DNA from: Solimonas marina
Lineage (GTDB): Bacteria; Pseudomonadota; Gammaproteobacteria; Nevskiales; Nevskiaceae
Direction: 5' to 3'
Assembly (NCBI RefSeq): GCF_012241385.1
Contig: NZ_JAAVXB010000002.1
Location: 496,001 to 560,000 of the forward strand
DNA length: 64,000 bases
Program-made: the position numbers and the translations under genes
The notes under the pieces: model-generated
What the model saw: the letters and a program-made list of their open reading frames with translations, nothing else
Databases searched by the model: none
What the model was told of the DNA's origin: nothing
Shown: piece by piece, positions 18,395 to 24,583 of the stretch
Layout: each line of letters begins with the position of its first letter
How positions within the stretch are numbered: the stretch's first letter is position 1

Positions 18395-19189
18395 ATGCAC
18401 GCCATCCAGTGGGACTTTGCCGTCATCCTGACGGTTCTGACGCTCTTCACGGGCATCGTCTGGCTGCTCGACAAGGTCTGGCTCGGCCCCCGCCGCCGCG
18501 CGAGTCTGGGCGTCGACGCGGTCGACAAACCGGGCGCGTTCGTCGACTTCTGCCGGTCGTTCTTCCCGGTGATCTTCGTCGTGCTGATGCTGCGCTCGTT
18601 CGTTGCCGAGCCGTTCCGCATCCCGTCCGGCTCGATGATTCCGACGCTGCTGGTTGGCGACTTCATCCTCGTCAACAAGTTCGCGTACGGCTTCCGCGAT
18701 CCGGTGTTCCACTACAAGTTCATCAAGATGGGCGAGCCCAAGCGCGGTGACGTGGTGGTGTTCCGCTGGCCGGTCGACCCGTCCAAGGACTTCATCAAGC
18801 GCATCGTCGGCATCCCCGGCGATCACATCGTCTATCGCAACAAGCAGCTGTTCATCAACGGCGAGCCGGCGACGCTCGATGCCGACGGTGCCTACACCGC
18901 GCCGGGCCTGCCGCCGCCGGGCGTCGTCTATCGCATGGATGAGCACCTGGGCAAGGTGGACCACAAGATCCTCGTCAATCCTGATCGTCCGGCCGACGAC
19001 TTCGAGTTCATCGTGCCGCCGGGCGAGTACTTCGCGATGGGCGATAACCGCGACGGCTCGGACGACAGCCGTCGTTGGGGCACGGTGCCCGAGAAGAACT
19101 TGATCGGTAAGGCCTTCATGATCTGGATGTCCTGGGATTCGGAGAACGACCGGGTGGTCTTCTCGCGCATCGGCAAGGGCATCCACTAA
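18395..19189 (+). CDS. lepB: Signal peptidase I
   Basis: Membrane-bound protease (264 residues) removing Sec and Tat signal peptides. Two N-terminal membrane segments flank a basic loop. The Ser nucleophile is in PSGSMIPTL (Ser80), the general-base Lys in KRIVGIPGD (Lys135), and the box E motif is GDNRDGSDDSRRWG. The gene sits in the conserved order lepA-lepB-(DUF4845)-rnc-era. Confidence 0.96.
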   Translation: MHAIQWDFAVILTVLTLFTGIVWLLDKVWLGPRRRASLGVDAVDKPGAFVDFCRSFFPVIFVVLMLRSFVAEPFRIPSGSMIPTLLVGDFILVNKFAYGFRDPVFHYKFIKMGEPKRGDVVVFRWPVDPSKDFIKRIVGIPGDHIVYRNKQLFINGEPATLDADGAYTAPGLPPPGVVYRMDEHLGKVDHKILVNPDRPADDFEFIVPPGEYFAMGDNRDGSDDSRRWGTVPEKNLIGKAFMIWMSWDSENDRVVFSRIGKGIH

Positions 19190-19222
19190 GCTAGCGGGCA
19201 TCCACGGGGAGAGGACAGCGCC

Positions 19223-19606
19223 ATGTATTCGATGCGTCGCCAGAAAGGCCTGGGCTGGTTCGGCATGCTGTGCCTGCTGGCCGTGATCGGATTCATCGCC
19301 ATCGTCGCGGTCAAGACGATGCCGCTGTACCTCAACCAGATGAAGATCGCGTCGGCCGTGCACAAGACTGCAGCCGACCCGGAGAATGGTCGCGCCGACG
19401 TCATCTCGCTGCGTCGCGAACTGCAGAAGTACTGGGACATCGACAGCATCGACACGCTGTCGCCGCGCGACGTCAGCATCGTCCGCGACGAGCGTGGCCG
19501 CTCGCTGAGCTATGACTACGAGGCGCGGGCACATCTGTTCTACAACATCTATGTCGTCATCGAGTTCTCCGACGACGTACCGTTGACGGGTTCCGCTTCG
19601 TCTTGA
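19223..19606 (+). CDS. DUF4845 membrane protein
   Basis: A 127-residue protein with a short basic N terminus, one transmembrane helix (FGMLCLLAVIGFIAIVAV, about residues 13-32) and a periplasmic domain with the pattern YLNQMKIASAVHK and ELQKYWDIDSID. This is the DUF4845 family, commonly encoded between lepB and rnc in gammaproteobacteria; its function is not established. The stop codon overlaps the rnc TTG start (TTGA), so translation is coupled. Confidence 0.85.
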   Translation: MYSMRRQKGLGWFGMLCLLAVIGFIAIVAVKTMPLYLNQMKIASAVHKTAADPENGRADVISLRRELQKYWDIDSIDTLSPRDVSIVRDERGRSLSYDYEARAHLFYNIYVVIEFSDDVPLTGSASS

Positions 19607-20286
19607 CGCGCGAGATCGAACAGCTGGAACAGCGCCTCGGCTACCACTTTGTCGAGGCGCAGCTGCTGCGGCAGGCCCTGACCCATCGCAGCGTGGGCTA
19701 CGTCAACAACGAGCGCCTCGAATTTCTCGGGGATGCGCTCGTCAACTTCGTCATCGCCGATTTGCTGTATCGCTTGCGCGTGCGCGCCGAAGAGGGCGCG
19801 TTGTCGCGTCTGCGTGCCAGCCTGGTTCGCGAGGAGACGCTCGCGCGACTGGCTCGCGAGCTGTCGCTCAGCGACGTCCTGACACTGGGCGAGAGCGAGC
19901 TCAAATCCGGCGGCTATCGCCGCGATTCGATCCTTGCCGACGCCTTCGAAGCGGTGTTGGGCGCGGTTTATCTGGATGGCGGCTTCGCCGCCGCTCGGCA
20001 GGTCTGCGAGCACCTGTTTTCGGCGCTGCTCAGCGACCTGCCGGACCCGGACAGCCTGAAGGACGCCAAGACCCGGCTGCAGGAATGGTTGCAAGCGCGT
20101 GGGCGGCCCCTGCCGCGCTATGAGGTGATCGACGAGAGCGGCCCGCCGCACCGCCGGCGCTTTCATGTGCGTGCCTGGCTCGATGACAGCGATGAGGTCT
20201 CGGAAGCGCACGGCAGCAGCCGCCGCGGTGCCGAGCAGGACGCCGCACAGCAGCTGCTGCAGACCCTACAATCGGCACATGCATAA
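19603..20286 (+). CDS. rnc: Ribonuclease III
   Basis: Double-strand-specific endoribonuclease (227 residues) that processes rRNA precursors and regulates mRNAs. The signature NERLEFLGDALVNFVIADLLY and the second acidic cluster DAFEAVLGAVYLDGG give the catalytic Glu and Asp residues. A C-terminal dsRNA-binding domain covers about residues 155-225 (DAKTRLQEWLQARG...). It starts at TTG 19603, overlapping the preceding stop. The rnc-era gap downstream contains strong hairpins that RNase III itself might cut; this is speculation based on known rnc operon autoregulation in E. coli. Confidence 0.95.
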   Translation: MTREIEQLEQRLGYHFVEAQLLRQALTHRSVGYVNNERLEFLGDALVNFVIADLLYRLRVRAEEGALSRLRASLVREETLARLARELSLSDVLTLGESELKSGGYRRDSILADAFEAVLGAVYLDGGFAAARQVCEHLFSALLSDLPDPDSLKDAKTRLQEWLQARGRPLPRYEVIDESGPPHRRRFHVRAWLDDSDEVSEAHGSSRRGAEQDAAQQLLQTLQSAHA

Positions 20287-20368
20287 ACGCATCGTCGCCA
20301 CCCCAGCAGTACCCGCCCACGGCGCCGCCTCGGGCGTCCGGGCGCTGCGCTGCGACATGAGGATTCAT

Positions 20369-20402
20369 CGTGCATAGCGGCATCGTTTCGATCGTCGGGC
20401 GG
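20369..20402 (+). repeat. 34-bp direct repeat, copy 1 (partial duplicate of the era start)
   Basis: Identical over 34 bp to 20493-20526, which covers the era start codon and its first 11 codons. The copies are 124 bp apart, so this one is out of frame with era and lacks the AGGGAG ribosome site. It would encode only a short dead-end peptide. Confidence 0.9.
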
Positions 20403-20409
20403 TCCGCCC

Positions 20410-20430
20410 CGCAAGCGCTCGGCGCTTGCG
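20410..20430 (+). repeat. Perfect 9-bp hairpin between rnc and era
   Basis: CGCAAGCGC and GCGCTTGCG flank a 3-nt loop TCG. A T5 run follows only 20 bp later (20450-20454), so it is not a classical terminator. It could be a processing or stability element in the rnc-era mRNA. Confidence 0.7.
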
Positions 20431-20454
20431 CAGATGAACGCGTCGGTGCTTTTT

Positions 20455-20537
20455 CCGACGTTGGGCCGCGGCGGCGGGAACCAGGGAGCTACCGTGCATA
20501 GCGGCATCGTTTCGATCGTCGGGCGGCCCAACGTCGG
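20455..20537 (+). repeat. 15-bp inverted repeat around the era ribosome site and start
   Basis: 20455-20469 is the exact reverse complement of 20523-20537, the start of the era P-loop coding region. The era ribosome-binding site (20483-20488) and start codon (20494) lie in the loop between the arms, so pairing in mRNA could affect era translation. Confidence 0.75.
20493..20526 (+). repeat. 34-bp direct repeat, copy 2 (within the era start)
   Basis: Second copy of the repeat at 20369-20402. It contains the functional era GTG start and codons for HSGIVSIVGR. Confidence 0.9.
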
Positions 20538-21378
20538 TAAAAGCTCGTTGCTCAATGCACTGGTTGGGCGCAAGGTCAGCATCGTCTCGCACAAGCCACA
20601 GACCACCCGGCACCGTATTCAGGGCGTCGTCAATCGTGAAGATGGGCAGATCGTCTTCGTCGACACGCCGGGTCTGCATCATCGCGAGACACGGCGTCTG
20701 AATCGGGCGATGAACGAGCAGGCGATGGCGAGCTTCCACGACGTCGACCTACTGGTCTTCGTCATCGAGGCGCGTCGTTGGAGTGACGAGGATCAGGCCG
20801 TGCTGCGCCGTCTCGAAGGCCTCGACGTGCCGATTGGCCTGGTCGTCAACAAGATCGACCGCATCGAAGACAAATCGGCACTGCTGCCGGAACTGCAGCG
20901 GCTCGCCGGCCTGCGCGATTTCGCGTTCGTCGTGCCGCTGTCGGCGCTCAAGCGCAACAATACCGATGCGTTGCTCAGCGAGCTGTTCTCGCGCTTGCCG
21001 GACGGCCCGCCGCTGTATCCGGAAGACCAGATCGTCGGCTACGACGACAGCTTCTTGGTGTCCGAGATCGTCCGCGAGAAGCTGACGCGCAACCTGCACC
21101 AGGAGCTGCCGTATTCGCTGACTGTTTCCGTCGAGCATTTCGAGCGCGAAGGCAAGCTCGACCGCATCGAGGCGGTGATCTGGGTCGAGCGCGAAGGGCA
21201 GAAGAAGATCGTCATCGGCGAAGAGGGCATCACCCTCAAGCAGGTCGGCACGTCCGCGCGCCGCGATCTTGAACGCCTGATGGGGCGCAAGGTCTTTCTC
21301 AAGCTCTGGTGCCGCGTGCGCGAGAACTGGAGCGACGACCTGAAGGCGCTCAAGCAATTCGGCCTGACGGGCGAATAG
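20494..21378 (+). CDS. era: GTPase Era
   Basis: Essential GTPase (294 residues) that binds 16S rRNA near its 3' end and aids 30S maturation. G motifs are GRPNVGKSSLLNAL, DTPGLH, NKID and a later SALK. The C-terminal KH domain is VIGEEGITLKQVGTSARRDLE. The start is GTG 20494 behind AGGGAG; an in-frame ATG at 20434 would add 20 residues (MNASVLFPTLGRGGG...) read from the rearranged intergenic DNA and has no homology. It is followed by recO after 43 bp. Confidence 0.95.
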   Translation: MHSGIVSIVGRPNVGKSSLLNALVGRKVSIVSHKPQTTRHRIQGVVNREDGQIVFVDTPGLHHRETRRLNRAMNEQAMASFHDVDLLVFVIEARRWSDEDQAVLRRLEGLDVPIGLVVNKIDRIEDKSALLPELQRLAGLRDFAFVVPLSALKRNNTDALLSELFSRLPDGPPLYPEDQIVGYDDSFLVSEIVREKLTRNLHQELPYSLTVSVEHFEREGKLDRIEAVIWVEREGQKKIVIGEEGITLKQVGTSARRDLERLMGRKVFLKLWCRVRENWSDDLKALKQFGLTGE

Positions 21379-21421
21379 GCCGCGCGAAACCCGGTCCGAT
21401 GGCCGCTAGCCGGAGCCGCTG

Positions 21422-22138
21422 ATGCGTGAGCGCGTGACGCTGGAGCCGGCCTATTTGCTGAACCGCCGGCCCTACCAGGACAGCAGCCTGTTGCTCGAAG
21501 CGTATACGCGCCAATACGGTCGCGTTGGCCTCGTGGCACGCGGCGCGCGGGGACCGAAATCCAAGCTGCGCGGTGTACTGCAGCCGTTCACGCCGCTGTT
21601 GCTCGGCTGGGCGGGGGGCGGCGATTTGGGCACACTGCAAGGCGCCGAGGCGGTTGGGCCGCCGTTGCCGCTGAGCGGCGAGCGCGTCTTCTTCGGTTGG
21701 TATCTCAACGAGCTTCTGATACGTCTGGTCGCGCGTGCCGACCCGCACCCGCCGTTGTTCGAGGCCTACGCGCTGGCGCTGCAGCAGCTGCCGGACGATG
21801 CCGAACTGGCGCAGGACGCGCTGCGTATCTTCGAGAAGACGTTGCTGGCCGAACTCGGCTACGGACTGTTGCTGCCGGACGGGATCGACCCGCAAGCGCA
21901 CTACCGCTACGACGGCGAGCGCGGTGCGCGTCCGGTGCCAGGCCCGGAGCCGGGCAGTTATGCCGGCGCCAGTCTTGCCGCGCTGCGCGACGAGCACTTC
22001 GCCAACGCGAGCGAGCGCGGCGACGCGCGGCGCCTGCTGCGCGATGCGATCGCGCCGCTGCTCGGCGGCCGATCGCTGGAAACGCCGCGGCTGCTGCGCG
22101 AGATGCGCAGCAAAGCCGATAAAATCCCCGACTCATAA
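21422..22138 (+). CDS. recO: DNA repair protein RecO
   Basis: Recombination mediator (238 residues) that loads RecA on SSB-coated DNA with RecR. The N-terminal OB-fold begins EPAYLLNRRPYQDSSLLLEAYT with GRVGLVARGARGPKS, typical of RecO, and the C-terminal helical domain follows. The Cys zinc motif of some RecO proteins is absent, as in many gammaproteobacteria. It sits in the era-recO-pdxJ order. Confidence 0.93.
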   Translation: MRERVTLEPAYLLNRRPYQDSSLLLEAYTRQYGRVGLVARGARGPKSKLRGVLQPFTPLLLGWAGGGDLGTLQGAEAVGPPLPLSGERVFFGWYLNELLIRLVARADPHPPLFEAYALALQQLPDDAELAQDALRIFEKTLLAELGYGLLLPDGIDPQAHYRYDGERGARPVPGPEPGSYAGASLAALRDEHFANASERGDARRLLRDAIAPLLGGRSLETPRLLREMRSKADKIPDS

Positions 22139-22201
22139 AGCGCCGGACTTCATCCGCATGGCATCGAACCGTCTTTCCGCGGCATCGCGCCGCCGCCCTG
22201 A

Positions 22202-22951
22202 ATGAGCGCGCGACGCAGCAAGCCGCCGCTGCGTCTCGGCGTCAACGTCGATCACGTCGCGACCGTGCGTCAGGCGCGTGGCACGCCGTATCCGGACCCG
22301 GTCGAGGCCGGCACGCTGGCGCTGGCCGCCGGCGCTGCCAGCATTACCGTGCATCTGCGCGAGGATCGGCGTCATATCCAGGATCGCGACGTCGTGGCGC
22401 TGGTCAAGCGCCATCGCGCACAGATCAATCTGGAAATGGCGGTGACGCCGGAGATGGTGGCGCTGGCCTGCCGCCTGAAGCCGGCGTATGTCTGCCTGGT
22501 GCCGGAGAAGCGCGAGGAGCTGACGACCGAAGGCGGGCTCGATGTCGCCGGTCAGCTCGACGCGGTCGCTGCAGCCTGTGCGCAGCTGGCCAAGGCCGGT
22601 ATCGCCACGGCCTTGTTCATCGACGCCGACGCGCGTCAGCTCAAGGCGGCGATCGCCACCGGTGCGCCGCATCTGGAAATTCACACGGGCCGCTATGCCG
22701 ACAACCAGGGACCGCAGCAGGCGCTCGAATTGCGTCGCATTACGGCATTCGCGCGCGCCGCGCACAAGGCCGGTTTCGAAGTTCACGCCGGCCATGGTCT
22801 GACGACCGACAACGTCGGGTCGATCGCGGCGATCCGCGAGGTCGTCGAGCTCAACATCGGCCACAGCCTGGTGGCGCGCTCGCTGTTCGTGGGTCTGCCG
22901 ACGGCGATTGCCGAGATGCGCCGCGCGATCGACGATGGCCGCGGGCGCTGA
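22202..22951 (+). CDS. pdxJ: Pyridoxine 5'-phosphate synthase
   Basis: Last step of the DXP-dependent vitamin B6 pathway, joining 1-deoxy-D-xylulose 5-phosphate and 3-amino-1-hydroxyacetone 1-phosphate. It is a TIM barrel of 249 residues. The characteristic segments LGVNVDHVATVRQARGTPYP, VHLREDRRHIQDRD, VPEKREELTTEGGLDV and HAGHGLTTDNV are all present. It is followed by acpS with a short gap, a conserved pair. Confidence 0.97.
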   Translation: MSARRSKPPLRLGVNVDHVATVRQARGTPYPDPVEAGTLALAAGAASITVHLREDRRHIQDRDVVALVKRHRAQINLEMAVTPEMVALACRLKPAYVCLVPEKREELTTEGGLDVAGQLDAVAAACAQLAKAGIATALFIDADARQLKAAIATGAPHLEIHTGRYADNQGPQQALELRRITAFARAAHKAGFEVHAGHGLTTDNVGSIAAIREVVELNIGHSLVARSLFVGLPTAIAEMRRAIDDGRGR

Positions 22952-22988
22952 ACGGCCAGCGCACGTGACGGCGGACACGAGCCCCCCG

Positions 22989-23417
22989 ATGACGGCGGCC
23001 CTGCACGGCATCGGCATCGACATCCTGCGCGTCGAGCGCATGGAGAAGCTGCTCGAAAAGCATGGCGACAAGCTGTTGACGCGTCTGCTCTGTGCGCAGG
23101 AGCAGCGCGAGGTTCGCACGCGCAAGAACCGCGCGCGGGCGTTGGCGATGTGTTGGGCCGCCAAGGAAGCCTTCGTCAAGGCGCTGGGCACCGGCTTCGA
23201 CGGCATCGGCTGGAAGGAAGTCGGCGTCGTGCGCGAGGCCAACGGCCGTCCGGTGCTGGTCTTCGATCGCGTCATGAAGGCGCGCATGAAGCGTCAGAAC
23301 ATCGGTGCCGCGCACATTTCGCTCAGCGACGACGGCGGCATGGTCAGCGCCTACGTGGTGCTGGAACGCGCGCCGCCGTCGCCGACCACCGTGCGTCGGC
23401 GCAGCCCGCGCAGCTGA
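22989..23417 (+). CDS. acpS: Holo-[acyl-carrier-protein] synthase
   Basis: Transfers the 4'-phosphopantetheine group from CoA to ACP. The N-terminal motif GIGIDILRVERM supplies the metal-binding Asp, and CWAAKEAFVKALGTG is the second signature with the catalytic Glu and Lys. It is 142 residues from the ATG at 22989; an ATG at 22935 inside pdxJ would lengthen it without homology. The C-terminal 20 residues are basic and Ser/Pro-rich, beyond the usual end. Confidence 0.93.
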   Translation: MTAALHGIGIDILRVERMEKLLEKHGDKLLTRLLCAQEQREVRTRKNRARALAMCWAAKEAFVKALGTGFDGIGWKEVGVVREANGRPVLVFDRVMKARMKRQNIGAAHISLSDDGGMVSAYVVLERAPPSPTTVRRRSPRS

Positions 23418-23420
23418 GCC

Positions 23421-23897
23421 TCAGCGGACCGGGATGGTCGCGGCGATCGCGGCCTGGGCGGCCGGCGGCAGGACCCGTTGCGCACCGATCGTGGTCGCGA
23501 CCCAGCCGTTGTCGTGCGACCAGTACTGCGCGCTCGCGACCCGCACGCAGACCAGTGCCAGATGCGGATCGTCGCGGCCGTCGGCAAACCAGGTGTGGTA
23601 GGCCGGCGACCACAGACGATCGAGGGCGTCGGCATCGCGGCTCAGCGAGGCGAGGCCGCAGACCGACACGTAGATTTGTCGCTCCGGCGTCGCGTACGCG
23701 AGGTTGACGTGCTGCTCGCGCTGCAGCTGCGCGACTTTCGGCGACTGCGTGGACGTGAAGAACCACAGGGTGCCGTCGGCGTGATCGACGCGTGCCGCAA
23801 CCAGCGGCCGGCTCATCAATTCACCGAATGGCCCGCTGGTCGTCATCATCGCCACCTCGACGTCGTCGATCAGGTCCCACAGTCTGGCTGCATTCAT
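23421..23897 (-). CDS. Pyridoxamine 5'-phosphate oxidase-like general stress protein
   Basis: A 158-residue FMN-binding split-barrel protein of the general stress protein 26 type. Visible features are LIDDVEVAMMTTSGPFGELMSRPLVAARVDHADGTLWFFTS, then VNLAYATPERQIYVSVCGLASLSRD and WSPAYHTWFADGRDDPHLAL. Such proteins bind flavins and are not B6 oxidases in most cases. The start ATG at 23897 follows GGAAGA; the open frame extends upstream without support. It converges on acpS with only 3 bp between them and follows the DUF2383 gene on the same strand. Confidence 0.85.
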   Translation of the reverse strand: MNAARLWDLIDDVEVAMMTTSGPFGELMSRPLVAARVDHADGTLWFFTSTQSPKVAQLQREQHVNLAYATPERQIYVSVCGLASLSRDADALDRLWSPAYHTWFADGRDDPHLALVCVRVASAQYWSHDNGWVATTIGAQRVLPPAAQAAIAATIPVR

Positions 23898-23920
23898 GTC
23901 GGTCTTCCGTGGCAAGTGTG

Positions 23921-24373
23921 TCAGGCGGCCAGCGCCATCATCGAGTGCTTCAGCTCGCGCATGCAGGTGCGCGACTGTGCGACGCGCGGCCAATAGGCTT
24001 CCAGCGTGTGCCGCACCATCGGGTCGTCGGTGTCGGTGATCGCGCCGCGTACCTCATCGACGAGTCGCTGTTCGACGCGTTCGAGCTGTGCAACATAAAT
24101 CTGCGCCTCGCGGTGCGGCGACAGCCGCGCGGCAACGTCAGTGCAGACCTTGTGTACTGCGCCGGTGACGGTCCCGTGCATGGGCGGTGCCACGCCGTCG
24201 CTGCGCAGGCGTGCCGACAGACCGGTGATCAGCTCGCGTTTGGCGACCGCCATCTCCTCGAAGGTCGCGCGCAAATTGGGATCGTCGACGTGGCGCAGGG
24301 CGTCGTCGTAAAAGCGTGCACCGTCCTTGGCCACTTCGATCAGGTGACGGACGAGTTGTCGATTGCGATTCAT
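23921..24373 (-). CDS. PA2169 family four-helix-bundle protein (DUF2383)
   Basis: A 150-residue, largely helical protein with the DUF2383-type start MNRNRQLVRHLIEVAKDGARFYDDALRHVDDPNLRATFEEMA, forming a ferritin-like four-helix bundle. Members are stress-associated in pseudomonads but have no proven biochemical role. It is transcribed with the split-barrel stress protein, 23 bp downstream. A 16-bp palindrome (24468-24483) lies upstream in its possible promoter region. Confidence 0.85.
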   Translation of the reverse strand: MNRNRQLVRHLIEVAKDGARFYDDALRHVDDPNLRATFEEMAVAKRELITGLSARLRSDGVAPPMHGTVTGAVHKVCTDVAARLSPHREAQIYVAQLERVEQRLVDEVRGAITDTDDPMVRHTLEAYWPRVAQSRTCMRELKHSMMALAA

Positions 24374-24467
24374 CTCGGCTCCTTCGCGATGCGTTCAGTT
24401 CATGGCGACGCCGGCGCCGCGCTGCGGCCACCGATGCCGGTGTGTTCTCAAACGACTCTAGATTGAC

Positions 24468-24483
24468 GCACGAAGTTTCGTGC
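24468..24483. repeat. 16-bp palindrome upstream of the DUF2383 gene
   Basis: GCACGAA-GT-TTCGTGC, seven perfect inverted pairs, located about 95 bp before the start of the gene at 24373. It could be an operator for a dimeric regulator or a hairpin. No regulator is identified. The rest of the 24374-24583 gap shows nothing clear. Confidence 0.4.
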
Positions 24484-24583
24484 GCTGCGCCGATCCGGCA
24501 ATTCGCAATGAAGGCGGACTGAATGTGGCGTGATGCGGGTGCCAGGCGCGGCACCGCCAGGTGCAACGCCGCCGCGCTGGCGC

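Noticed and set aside
17561-19534. A 657-codon open frame opposite lepA/lepB
   Set aside because: Antisense shadow of two conserved genes.
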